Shown piece by piece: positions 1-8,083 of a DNA stretch of 39,934 bases (position 1 is the stretch's first letter; the number at the start of each line of letters is the position of its first letter). The DNA comes from JANRIC01 sp033765345. GTDB lineage: Bacteria > Bacteroidota > Bacteroidia > Cytophagales > Microscillaceae. Location: NCBI GenBank assembly GCA_033765345.1, contig JANRIC010000169.1, forward strand, positions 1 through 39,934, given 5' to 3'. The notes under the pieces were generated by a model that saw only the letters and a list, made by a program, of their open reading frames with translations, was not told the origin of the DNA and did no database searches. The translations under genes and the position numbers were made by a program.

Positions 1-17
1 GATTAAAGTGATTTAGG

Positions 18-113
18 AAATACAAGACCCCTGCGGGGCAAGTTTTCTTGATTGATTAGCTTGATTATTCATGATTTAAGCGCTAAAAGCTCCCCTGTAA
101 GGGTCTTGTTTTT
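18..113. repeat. Paired GACCCC-type imperfect inverted repeat
   Basis: The outer arms ACAAGACCC (22-30) and GGGTCTTGT (101-109) are exact reverse complements. Homology continues inward with mismatches to GGGG(c) on both sides, so the element looks like two small GC-rich palindromes facing each other across about 50 bp. Each side also forms its own small hairpin: CCCC-tgc-GGGG on the left and CCCT-gta-AGGG on the right. The GC-rich arms stand out in very AT-rich sequence. It contains no gene. It could be a REP-like or MITE-like intergenic element, or a transcription terminator for a gene left of the window. The inverted repeat is seen directly; its identity is inferred. Confidence 0.5.
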
Positions 114-918
114 GTATTAAAACCACTTCGGTTTGAGTATAGAATAACGTATTTTTAAATTGTATCACACTCCGCTATCACTCCAAATGTAGCGCTAGCA
201 ATGCTCCAAATCCTGATATATCCGACTATGTAAGCTTTTTTGGAGAAATTTTTCTAAAGACAGGCGAAAATCACATAAATATATACTAAAAAGCTGACTA
301 TCAATGTATTTTAAAAATATTCTTCTTGCTTGTTTCAACAAATACAGAAGTAATGTATGCCGAGAATCATGATTTTTTTATAAAAAACACAAGATGTATT
401 GTAAATATAGATTTAATTCTTAGCTTTGTACGGTTTCCAAAACCAAAATTCTTCAATTTCATTAAACACATTCATTACATAAACTTCATTCAATATTCGT
501 TGAACTCAGAATTCGCTTGAATTTTAGAAAGGATTTGTAAAAATTGACAAATCGTGTTGATTAATTTGTATTTTTTTAAGCTATGGATTTTTAAAAAATT
601 TGCCCGATTTAATCAATCAACATACAATTTTCTATTTTCATACTCAAAATTCAAGAGGGGCTTTCCAATTAATTGTATCAGTTTCAATTTTCTAACAACA
701 GATTTTGATGACATTCTTTCGGAGAATGATTCATAAGAGAGAATATTGTCTCTATTTTAAAGACAAAACCCCTCTAAATCAATCATATTCAGAGAATTAA
801 ACCATCAAAGGGCTGATTGTGCCTCTATCACAACAAATTATCCTTGCTTTTGGAAAAACAGAACTCATTTATTATTCAGGATTAAATTTTTATTGACAAA
901 CTAAAATTAACTTTCAAA
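114..918. other. AT-rich gene-free stretch upstream of the T9SS cargo gene
   Basis: This stretch of about 800 bp holds only two short Phe/Ile/Asn-rich open frames (326-520 and 554-736). They look like chance frames in AT-rich DNA and I do not call them. It should contain the promoter of the gene at 919, but I could not find a convincing pair of TTTG and TAnnTTTG boxes at the right spacing. Confidence 0.5.
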
Positions 919-3099
919 ATGTTCAAGTACAAACTCTTATTAACTTTTGCACTGCTTACCTTCATGAGCTTGCAATCTATGGCGGTTGAAATTACCAAGC
1001 TTGTATTGATCAATACAGCCACCAATCAGCCAGTAGCTGGTTTTGACCCGCTTGTAAGTGGAGCGCAGATCAATCTGGCTACTGTCAACGCCAATGCTTT
1101 ATCTATTCAGGCATTTACCTCCGGAGCTACACTCCGTGTAGTTTTTAACCTTACAGGTTCTGCTATATGGAATCAAACAGAAGGCGTTGCTCCTTATGCT
1201 CTTTTTGGAGATGCAAGTGGCGCATTTACTCCCTGGAAACCTGCCGCCCCACAAGTCGGTAACAGCTTTACACTGGTTGCTACGCCCATCAACCCTGATG
1301 GTACAACAGGCACTGCAGTAACTGTTAGCTTTTCTTTTGTAAATCAGGTTGCTCCACCACCTCCACCAGCAGGACTGACTGTATCTGCGATGACTCTGGT
1401 CAATGCCTTAAACGATCAAGACATCAAAGTACTTCAAAACGGAGAAACCATTGATCTTGCTACCCTGGCTACCGACCAATTGAATATCCGTGCTACCGTA
1501 ACCGGAGGAACTGCCGGAAGTGTAGTATTAGAATCTACCGGACCTGTAACCATCACCAAGAATGAAAACATCGCTCCTTTTGCCATGTTTGGTGATAATG
1601 GCGGCGGAGATTATTATGCTCAGACTTTCACAACCGGACAATATACCTTCAAATCTACCCCTTACAGTGCAGTCAATGGCGGCGGTACAGTAGGTACTGC
1701 CCTTACTTTGAATGTAACCTTTGTCAAAGGCGGTGTGACTCCTCCACCACCTCCACCAGCCGGACTGACCGTATCTGCTATGACTCTGGTCAATGCAGTA
1801 ACCGATCAAGACATCAAAGTACTTCAAAGCGGGGAGACCATTGATCTGACTACTTTGGGTAATGACCAATTGAACATCCGCGCTACCGTGACCGGAGGAG
1901 CTGCCGGAAGTGTAATATTAGAATCTACCGGACCGGTAACCATTACCAAGAATGAAAATGTAGCTCCTTTTGCTATGTTCGGGGATAATGGCGGTGGAGA
2001 TTATACCGCTCAGACTTTCACAACCGGACAATATACCTTCAAATCTACCCCTTACAGTGCAGCCAATGGCGGCGGTACAGTAGGTACTGCCCTTACTTTG
2101 AATGTAACCTTTACCAAAAGTGGTGTTACTCCTCCACCACCACCACCAACCGGTACTACGGGTGCTTTTATTGAAAGCAATGGCTTGGTAGTGATGGAAG
2201 TAGAATCCGTACCTTTGCAAACTGGCTGGAAACAAGGAACTTTGGCTGGGGTGACTTTTTATGAGGCTACTGTTAATAGCGTAGGTAGCCCAGGCGCAGG
2301 TGTATTGAATTACAACATTCAGGTTACTAACCCTGGTATCTATCGTATTGTAACTCGTACTCGCATCAATGTCGGAACCAGCGGCACCGAACACAATGAT
2401 ACTTGGATCAAAATGCCTAATAATGCGGACGTAACTTTCTTTGCTTATCAAGGAATCCCCGCCAATGAGGCCGCTCTTCAAAATGCTTTGAATATTAATG
2501 ATGTTCTTTATCCCAACGGAACAGGCAAAGGACCGAATCCTGCCGGCGCCAGCACATCAGGATACTTCAAAATGTATATGAATGAACTGAACAAGTGGGT
2601 GTGGCTTTCTGTAACCAGTGATTTTGATCCGCACGACATCTATGTGAAGTTTGCCAAAGCAGGTACTTATACCCTGCAACTTTCCAACCGTTCTGCTGGA
2701 CACGCTGTAGATCGTATGGCTCTGTACCGAGTAAATACCTATGGCTATAACTACAACGGAAACCTGGAAGCATTGACTAATCTTCCTCAATCTGCCAGAG
2801 TCGCTGCTCGTGTGGCTGCTGCTTCTGTAAATAATCTGGGAGATAACTTGACGGTATACCCCAATCCCGTAGTAAGCGAGGGTCAGATTACGATCAGCAA
2901 CAACAACAAAGAAGTAAGTAAGGTAAATATTGCCCTTGTAGATCGTCTGGGTAAAATCGCATATAGCGGAGAGCAGGTGCTACAAGCTGGTCAAAATGCT
3001 GAGATAGACCTTTCTAAACTTAATTTGCAAAAAGGAACGTATACCTTGAGCTACCACAACGGTACGGAAAGAATCGTAAAAACTATTGTAATCAGATAG
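919..3099 (+). CDS. Secreted multidomain protein with type IX secretion sorting domain
   Basis: This is a 726-residue secreted or surface protein. Residues 1-22 form a Sec signal peptide ending QSMA. A first beta-rich domain (about 23-145) is followed by two near-identical 130-residue repeats separated by proline linkers (runs of five or six prolines). Next comes a domain at about 410-625 that resembles CBM6/malectin-type carbohydrate-binding modules: it opens with VVMEVESV, has GIYRIVTRTRIN, and ends HAVDRMALYRV. The last 75 or so residues match the type A T9SS C-terminal domain, with a YPNP motif, DRLGK, L-KGTYTL and a terminal KTIVIR. In Bacteroidota that domain directs outer-membrane export by the type IX system. 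No catalytic domain is recognisable, so a role in adhesion or polysaccharide binding is inferred. The gene stands alone with its own terminator. The sorting domain is confident; the carbohydrate-binding assignment is tentative. Confidence 0.88.
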   Translation: MFKYKLLLTFALLTFMSLQSMAVEITKLVLINTATNQPVAGFDPLVSGAQINLATVNANALSIQAFTSGATLRVVFNLTGSAIWNQTEGVAPYALFGDASGAFTPWKPAAPQVGNSFTLVATPINPDGTTGTAVTVSFSFVNQVAPPPPPAGLTVSAMTLVNALNDQDIKVLQNGETIDLATLATDQLNIRATVTGGTAGSVVLESTGPVTITKNENIAPFAMFGDNGGGDYYAQTFTTGQYTFKSTPYSAVNGGGTVGTALTLNVTFVKGGVTPPPPPPAGLTVSAMTLVNAVTDQDIKVLQSGETIDLTTLGNDQLNIRATVTGGAAGSVILESTGPVTITKNENVAPFAMFGDNGGGDYTAQTFTTGQYTFKSTPYSAANGGGTVGTALTLNVTFTKSGVTPPPPPPTGTTGAFIESNGLVVMEVESVPLQTGWKQGTLAGVTFYEATVNSVGSPGAGVLNYNIQVTNPGIYRIVTRTRINVGTSGTEHNDTWIKMPNNADVTFFAYQGIPANEAALQNALNINDVLYPNGTGKGPNPAGASTSGYFKMYMNELNKWVWLSVTSDFDPHDIYVKFAKAGTYTLQLSNRSAGHAVDRMALYRVNTYGYNYNGNLEALTNLPQSARVAARVAAASVNNLGDNLTVYPNPVVSEGQITISNNNKEVSKVNIALVDRLGKIAYSGEQVLQAGQNAEIDLSKLNLQKGTYTLSYHNGTERIVKTIVIR
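1372..2151 (+). repeat. Two tandem 390-bp in-frame repeats
   Basis: Two consecutive 390-bp units (1372-1761 and 1762-2151) encode the duplicated 130-residue domain of the T9SS cargo protein. Both begin GGACTGAC, follow a CCACCACCTCCACCAGC linker, and are nearly identical at DNA level, including at many third codon positions. That points to recent duplication or ongoing homogenisation by recombination. After the third proline linker (about 2134-2150) the sequence diverges completely. Confidence 0.9.
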
Positions 3100-3125
3100 T
3101 TTGCATATATTTTCTTAAACACTAT

Positions 3126-3160
3126 CAAAGCCTGACCTTCTCCGGTCAGGCTTTGGTTTT
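3126..3160 (+). terminator. Rho-independent terminator of the T9SS cargo gene
   Basis: A perfect 12-bp stem, CAAAGCCTGACC (3126-3137) with GGTCAGGCTTTG (3144-3155), has a 6-nt loop and is followed by GTTTTAT. It lies 26 bp after the stop codon of the + strand gene and just before the 3' end of the convergent sensor kinase gene, so it may serve both directions. Confidence 0.9.
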
Positions 3161-3197
3161 ATAGGTAGCTTATATCAGGTATTAGTGCCTTCAATCT

Positions 3198-5681
3198 CTA
3201 ATATTTCTTTTTGGGTAAAGCGACTATAAAAGTCGTGCCCTGTCCTGGTTGACTTTCAAAAGAAATGTGGCCCTGATGTTTTTCCACAATTTTTTTGCTG
3301 ATGTCTAAGCCCAATCCGCTCCCTTCTCCACGGGCTTTGGTGGTGAAAAAGGGTTCAAATACTTTTTCCCGAAGTTCATCAGGAATACCTTCTCCATTGT
3401 CTTTGATGTGCACCTCAACGGTGTGCTCTTTTTCTGTGAGGTTGATTTCAAGAATTCCCTTGCCCTTCATCGCTTGTACGGCATTTTTGATCAGATTAGT
3501 CCAGACCTGCGTGAGTTCATCTGGGAAACACTCTATTTCGGGAATATCTTCATACTTTTTGACCAGTTGAACCTGTGCACTGAGTGGGTAAAGCGTCAGT
3601 ACACCGTCTATATTCTCCCGAAGATCATAAAACCGGGCTTTTTCATTGATTTCGGTATGGGTATACGCTTTAAGTGCCTGGAGGATACGGCTTACTTTGG
3701 CAGTCGCCGTTTGGATATTTTGGCTATTTTGCCACTTACTTTTGAGATAGTAGAGGTTCTGAAATATCAGCAAAGCGTCGGGATGCCTAAGCAGTGGCAG
3801 ATAATCTTTAAGTTCTTTTTGGAGGTTTAGCTCAACCAAAAGATCTGGCAATGCTTCCGAATTTGAGATTCCTAGTCGGTTCAGCTCGGAAATATACTCT
3901 TTTTTTTGTGCTCTTTCCGAAAAATAATTTCGGACGCGGGGAGGTAGCTGAATCTCGAAGATCAATTGCTGGAATAAGTTTTTTGAGGAATCATCCAGGT
4001 CTGAGAACACCTTCAAGAAATTATCCAGCGTAAAAGCTACTGCGGTTAAAATATTTTCGCCGGAGGCTTGAATGGCAGCCATGGGGGTATTAATTTCATG
4101 GGCAATACCAGCCATAAACTGCCCCAGGGAGGCTAATTTCTCAGATCTGATCAGATGATCCTGAGTTTTTAAGAGTTCTTCCTGTTGCTCGCTGATTTTT
4201 TGGTATTGGCGGCTTATTTCTTCATTTTTTTCACTCAGAAGGCGGTTATCCTTCCTTTTCATCAGATAACCCCGATAGAGGATAAGTGCCAGGATGAGCA
4301 AAAAAATGAATGCTGTGACGACCGAATTTCGGATAAATTTTTGTTTTTGGATTTCCTGTTCTTTGGCCATCAGCTCTTTGGTTCTTTGCATTTCGGTTTT
4401 TTGCTGTTCTTTTTCAAGTTCGTATTTGACTTCAATACGTGCCAGCTCGCGGGTACTCTCTTCGCTGAACATATTTTCAGAATAAGATTTATACATTTCG
4501 TGGTATCTGAGTGCTTCGGGGTAATTTTTTTTGGCTTTAAAAATCTGATAAAGCACATAACTGACATTCTCAAGCCCGTAGCTATTTTCCAGAAACTTAT
4601 ACATCAAAAAACTTTGTTCGGCATAATTTTGGGCAGAATCCAGCATATTTTCTTTCAGGAAAATGCGCGATAGCCCAAGAACAGACTCAGCTACCATATT
4701 TTGGTTGTGTAATGCTTTTTCAATTTCCAGGGCATTTTTATAGAGATGAATGCTCTGCTCGAAATTTTTTCTTTTTTCGGCAATCAGCGCGAGGTTATGC
4801 AGTGCTTCGGCTTTATAGGGATTGCCACTGTTTGAATAATCCATATACATAACCTGATTGAGGTATTTTTGGGCTTGTTTCATATCCATCAGTTGGCAAT
4901 GGATAAGCCCTATTTTTAGATAGGAGGCGGTAAGTCCCATGGGGTCACTTTCTTGCTTATAGATTGTTAGGGCTTCTTGAAAATAATGGAGGGCTTGTTG
5001 AAAGTTTTTATTTTCACGATACACTTCCCCGATTTGATGATAGGTGTGCGCCATAGATTTTGTATCGGTCTCTTGTTCCTGGATTTTGAGTGCTTTAAAA
5101 TAGCTTTGTTGTGCTTGGGGGTGCTTGCCCATTGCGTGGTAAGTGTCTCCTATTTTTTTGAGACATAGTGCCTGCTCGGTTTTTTGGTTGCGTCGGCGAT
5201 AGATTTGCAGGGCGTTTTGGTAGTTATCCAGAGACTGTGCATACAAACGCTGGCTTTTGTAGAGGTCTCCGAAGGTGGAGTAAGCTTTGGCTTCCCAGGT
5301 TTTATTTTTGATTTTTCGGCTCAGTTGCAGGGCTTCTTTTACATATTCGGTCGCCTTCAAATAATCCATATATTTTTCGCCATAGAGATAACCCAGAAGC
5401 AAGCAGGTTTGCAAATGAAGGGAGTCATAGACGGGCTTTCGGGTAAGTTGATGGGCCGCAAGTCCGTATTCAATAGAAGGCATGGGGTCAATTTCACGAA
5501 GATAATCGCTGAGGGCAAGCAATACATCAATTTTCTGAGGTTCAGAAGAGGCTTTACTAAGCTTATTTTTGAGGCTATCCAGGGGCGTATTTTGGGAATG
5601 AATTACCAGGCTCCAAAGCAGGAGACCTGGTAAGAGATTGATTTTCAGTGATAAATTAAATATCTTCCATAAATAAGTCAT
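3198..5681 (-). CDS. TPR-containing membrane sensor histidine kinase
   Basis: This 827-residue protein has an N-terminal signal or membrane segment (about 10-28), then tandem tetratricopeptide repeats over about 60-400 (recurring patterns such as AYSTFGDLYKSQ and CLKKIGDTYHAMGKHPQAQ). A coiled coil leads into one transmembrane helix (about 449-472). The kinase core follows: an H-box with HEINTP near residue 528, an unusually long helical spacer, an N-box NLIKNAVQAM, a G1 box DNGEGIP and a G2 box GSGLGL close to the C-terminus. There is no receiver domain, so the partner regulator is separate. Periplasmic TPRs next to a cytoplasmic kinase are common in Bacteroidota. The gene lies 12 bp downstream of the Crp/Fnr-type gene on the same strand, so they are probably co-transcribed. 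The signal sensed is unknown. Confidence 0.93.
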   Translation of the reverse strand: MTYLWKIFNLSLKINLLPGLLLWSLVIHSQNTPLDSLKNKLSKASSEPQKIDVLLALSDYLREIDPMPSIEYGLAAHQLTRKPVYDSLHLQTCLLLGYLYGEKYMDYLKATEYVKEALQLSRKIKNKTWEAKAYSTFGDLYKSQRLYAQSLDNYQNALQIYRRRNQKTEQALCLKKIGDTYHAMGKHPQAQQSYFKALKIQEQETDTKSMAHTYHQIGEVYRENKNFQQALHYFQEALTIYKQESDPMGLTASYLKIGLIHCQLMDMKQAQKYLNQVMYMDYSNSGNPYKAEALHNLALIAEKRKNFEQSIHLYKNALEIEKALHNQNMVAESVLGLSRIFLKENMLDSAQNYAEQSFLMYKFLENSYGLENVSYVLYQIFKAKKNYPEALRYHEMYKSYSENMFSEESTRELARIEVKYELEKEQQKTEMQRTKELMAKEQEIQKQKFIRNSVVTAFIFLLILALILYRGYLMKRKDNRLLSEKNEEISRQYQKISEQQEELLKTQDHLIRSEKLASLGQFMAGIAHEINTPMAAIQASGENILTAVAFTLDNFLKVFSDLDDSSKNLFQQLIFEIQLPPRVRNYFSERAQKKEYISELNRLGISNSEALPDLLVELNLQKELKDYLPLLRHPDALLIFQNLYYLKSKWQNSQNIQTATAKVSRILQALKAYTHTEINEKARFYDLRENIDGVLTLYPLSAQVQLVKKYEDIPEIECFPDELTQVWTNLIKNAVQAMKGKGILEINLTEKEHTVEVHIKDNGEGIPDELREKVFEPFFTTKARGEGSGLGLDISKKIVEKHQGHISFESQPGQGTTFIVALPKKKY

Positions 5682-5693
5682 GCTTTTGCGTTT

Positions 5694-6362
5694 TTATCGC
5701 AAAGCTTGTATATCCGGGATCTCGATAATTTTTTTGGAATAACGGATAATACCTTCTTTGCGAAGTTTATTGAGAATGGTAGTCACAGTTACCCGGGTAG
5801 TACAAATCAAACTGGCCACCTCTTCGTGCGTCAGATAATTTTTGACTGTAAATTTTTTCCCGTCTCGGATGCCTTCTTTTAAAGCCCATTCTTTAAAGAA
5901 GTTAATGAGGCGTGCGCGTGCGTCTTTCAGCACCAGATTTGCATATTTGCTTTCCGTCAGTCTGAATTTGGTCCATACTGCTTTACTAAATTTTACGGCT
6001 AGACTTGGGTTTCGCTCTAAAAACCATTCAAAGTTAGCTGCTGGAATTACGCAAAGCAAGACACGGTAGCTTAAAGCTTGTACAAATTCGCAACTTGCTC
6101 GATTTTCTCGACTAATATCCCCAAAAACACCACCCTCTGACACGATTTCTTTGATGATCTCATTCCCTTCGGCGTCTATTTCGGATACTTTGAGTTTACC
6201 TTCTATCAGGAGATAAATTTCCTTATCATTTAATTTAATTCCTTGCCCGTTTTTGAGTTCTTTGATTCTACTAATTCGGTGTAGGTCTTCTAATTGTGGT
6301 TCCTGCAAGTTGGATAACAATGTGTGATTTTTTAAAAAATGAGATTTGATAGTTTGTAACAT
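5694..6362 (-). CDS. Crp/Fnr family transcriptional regulator
   Basis: This 222-residue regulator has a cyclic-nucleotide-binding-fold domain (about 15-125) and a Crp-type winged helix at the C-terminus. The helix-turn-helix is clear in LTHEEVASLICTTRVTVTTI, followed by the wing EGIIRYSKKIIEI. The phosphate-binding cassette is degenerate: GGVFGDI...ENRASCE replaces the usual GE-x-RSA arrangement, so the ligand may not be cAMP. No Cys cluster for an Fnr-type iron-sulfur centre is seen at the N-terminus. The gene starts ATG at 6362 and is the first gene of a likely two-gene unit with the TPR kinase. Its 183-bp upstream gap is unusually rich in dyads and repeats, including a sigma-54-like promoter. 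Confidence 0.92.
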   Translation of the reverse strand: MLQTIKSHFLKNHTLLSNLQEPQLEDLHRISRIKELKNGQGIKLNDKEIYLLIEGKLKVSEIDAEGNEIIKEIVSEGGVFGDISRENRASCEFVQALSYRVLLCVIPAANFEWFLERNPSLAVKFSKAVWTKFRLTESKYANLVLKDARARLINFFKEWALKEGIRDGKKFTVKNYLTHEEVASLICTTRVTVTTILNKLRKEGIIRYSKKIIEIPDIQALR

Positions 6363-6417
6363 GGTATTTAAATTTTTTAAAAGTGAATTTTATTCTGAAT
6401 ATTTCTACAGGATAGTG

Positions 6418-6433
6418 TCCAAAAGCAATGCCA
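6418..6433 (-). promoter_or_regulatory. Candidate sigma-54 (-24/-12) promoter for the Crp/Fnr gene
   Basis: Read on the minus strand, this is TGGCATTGCTTTTGGA. Against the sigma-54 consensus TGGCACG-N4-TTGCW it matches TGGCA at -24 and TTG-W at -12 with correct spacing. The one important deviation is G in place of the C of the -12 GC. The predicted start would be near 6407, giving a leader of about 45 nt before the crp-type ATG. The adjacent gene encodes a GAFTGA-bearing sigma-54 activator, which makes such a promoter plausible. It was found by eye and the region is short, so chance is not excluded. Confidence 0.35.
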
Positions 6434-6436
6434 TAT

Positions 6437-6469
6437 AATACAAGTAATTGAAAATCAATTACTTGTATT
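6437..6469. promoter_or_regulatory. 14-bp perfect dyad upstream of the Crp/Fnr gene
   Basis: The left arm ATACAAGTAATTG (6438-6450, extendable by one A at 6437) and the right arm CAATTACTTGTAT (6456-6468, plus T at 6469) pair perfectly around AAAAT. The dyad sits immediately upstream of the sigma-54-like -24 element. It could be an operator for the Crp-type protein itself, an activator site, or a weak terminator for the upstream ntrC-type gene. On the minus strand no T-run follows, which argues against a terminator. Confidence 0.55.
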
Positions 6470-6477
6470 TAATTTTT

Positions 6478-6543
6478 CCATGTTTTATATAAAAAAAACC
6501 ATGTTTTTATGCTGAAATATCAGCACATTCCTGAAATATCAGC
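6478..6543. repeat. Two pairs of short direct repeats two helical turns apart
   Basis: CCATGTTTT occurs at 6478-6486 and 6499-6507 (21-bp step). CTGAAATATCAGC occurs at 6512-6524 and 6531-6543 (19-bp step), and each of these copies is itself a small dyad (CTGA-aata-TCAG). They lie about 70 to 135 bp upstream of the start predicted from the sigma-54-like promoter, where NtrC-type enhancer sites are normally found. The repeats are seen directly; the enhancer role is inferred. Confidence 0.5.
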
Positions 6544-6545
6544 TT

Positions 6546-7997
6546 TTAATCGCCACGTTTAATGCCTAGTTTTTTCATGCGGGAAGCCAGGGTTTTGGGA
6601 TTGATATCGAGGAGTTCGGCGGCACCTCCTGGTCCGCTGATTTTCCACCTGGTTTTCTCAAGGGCGCGGAGGATGTGTTTTTTTTCCATTTGGGTGAGAG
6701 TTGGCAGGGATTTATCTTTTTGGATATTTGGCTGCAAGTACTCGATTTGCAAACTTGGTCCTGGGCTGATAATCATAGACCGCTCGATGACATTTTCCAG
6801 CTCACGAATATTACCAGGCCAGTCATAGTCTATGAGCTTTTTGAGTGCATTTTGAGAGATGCCTGTAAATTTTTTACCGATTTGATTTTCATATTTTTGC
6901 AGAAAATGCTGTACGAGGAGGGGGATGTCTTCTTTTCGTTCTCTGAGAGGTGGGTTTTGGATCGGAAAGACCAGAAGACGGTAATAGAGGTCTTCTCTAA
7001 AATTTCCTTTTTGTATCTCGAGGCTCAGGTCTTTGTTGGTGGCGGCGATAATTCGCACATTGACTTTTTGGGTTTTTGAGCTTCCAAGTCGCTCAAATTC
7101 GCCTTCTTGGAGTACTCTGAGCAGCTTTCCCTGTATGTCAAGGGTCAATTCTGCAATTTCATCCAAAAAAAGAGTACCCTGGTCGGCCAGCTCGAAACGC
7201 CCGATGCGTGCTTGAATAGCACCTGTAAAAGCCCCTTTTTCGTGCCCGAACAGTTCGCTTTCTATGAGTTGGGCGGGTAAGGCTGCACAATTGACCTTGA
7301 CCATGGTTCGTTTGTTTCTTTTGCTGAGTTGGTGAATAGCCCTAGCGAGGAGTTCTTTGCCGGTTCCGGATTCTCCCAAAATCATCACAGTAGCATGGGT
7401 AGGGGCTACTTGCTCTACTTTTTTGAGTACAGATTTGAACAGATTACTTTGGGTGATAATCTCCTGAAAGCGGTGTTCGAGTTCAAGTTCTTTGAGTAAG
7501 TAATTATTTTCGGCTTCCAAGCGGTCTTTGAGCTGTTTGACTTCGTGGAAGGCTTCTGAAAGTTCGGCAGTACGTTGGCGAACCTGATCTTCTAAGTCAT
7601 TTCTGAGTTTTTGGATGGTCAGATGGGTATGAATTCTGGTGAGTACTTCCTCAGCCTGGAAGGGTTTGGTGATATAATCTACGGCGCCGAGCTGAAAACC
7701 TTTGATTTTATCTTGGGTTTCGTGGAGAGAAGTCATAAAAATCACAGGAATATCTTTGGTGAGGGGATTAAATTTAAGTCGGCGACAGGTTTCAAAACCA
7801 TCTATTCCGGGCATCATAATATCAAGAAGAATGAGGGAAGGTTGTCGAAAATTGATTTGCTCAAGGGCACTTTCTCCGTCTACGGCCACCAATACTTTAT
7901 ACCCTTTGCTGCCCAGTGTCTCAAGCAATACTTTTACATTGGCGGGGGTATCATCTACAATGAGAATCACATGGGTATTTAGGGCGGGATTATCCAT
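6546..7997 (-). CDS. NtrC-type sigma-54-dependent response regulator
   Basis: This 483-residue protein has a receiver domain (about 8-125) with the phospho-acceptor Asp in LILLDIMMPG and the conserved Lys in YITKPF. A coiled coil spans about 130-185 and an AAA+ domain about 190-420. The AAA+ domain shows Walker A GESGTGKE, the sigma-54-contacting loop GAFTGA and Walker B GTLFLDEIAEL. A FIS-type helix-turn-helix ends the protein (GAAELLDINPKTLASRMKKLGI). It should activate RpoN-dependent promoters after phosphorylation. The likely kinase partner is the hybrid histidine kinase 86 bp upstream. The target may include the Crp/Fnr gene immediately downstream, whose upstream gap has a sigma-54-like promoter and paired dyads. 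All key motifs are intact. Confidence 0.95.
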   Translation of the reverse strand: MDNPALNTHVILIVDDTPANVKVLLETLGSKGYKVLVAVDGESALEQINFRQPSLILLDIMMPGIDGFETCRRLKFNPLTKDIPVIFMTSLHETQDKIKGFQLGAVDYITKPFQAEEVLTRIHTHLTIQKLRNDLEDQVRQRTAELSEAFHEVKQLKDRLEAENNYLLKELELEHRFQEIITQSNLFKSVLKKVEQVAPTHATVMILGESGTGKELLARAIHQLSKRNKRTMVKVNCAALPAQLIESELFGHEKGAFTGAIQARIGRFELADQGTLFLDEIAELTLDIQGKLLRVLQEGEFERLGSSKTQKVNVRIIAATNKDLSLEIQKGNFREDLYYRLLVFPIQNPPLRERKEDIPLLVQHFLQKYENQIGKKFTGISQNALKKLIDYDWPGNIRELENVIERSMIISPGPSLQIEYLQPNIQKDKSLPTLTQMEKKHILRALEKTRWKISGPGGAAELLDINPKTLASRMKKLGIKRGD

Positions 7998-8047
7998 ATT
8001 ATGGGTCTTTGGTTGATTATTTATTTCAGGATTGAAATTACCAAAAC

Positions 8048-8080
8048 GAAAATTAGATTTCTGTCAATTTTTTACACAAA
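8048..8080 (-). promoter_or_regulatory. Candidate Bacteroidota-type promoter of the NtrC-type gene
   Basis: On the minus strand, TTTG (8080-8077) is followed after 21 bp by TAATTTTC (8055-8048). This is close to the Bacteroidota -33 TTTG / -7 TAnnTTTG pattern, with the last G of the -7 box replaced by C. It lies in the 86-bp gap between the hybrid kinase and the NtrC-type gene, about 50 bp before the latter's start. It would let the regulator be expressed apart from the kinase. Confidence 0.35.
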
Positions 8081-8083
8081 ATA

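Noticed and set aside
326..736. Two short open frames upstream of the T9SS cargo gene
   Set aside because: Both are Phe/Ile/Asn-rich translations of AT-rich DNA with no domain, signal or membrane pattern that looks real.
1528..2481. Antisense open frames of 113 and 187 residues within the cargo gene
   Set aside because: They are mirror frames of the duplicated coding repeats; the + strand has a signal peptide, domains and a sorting signal.
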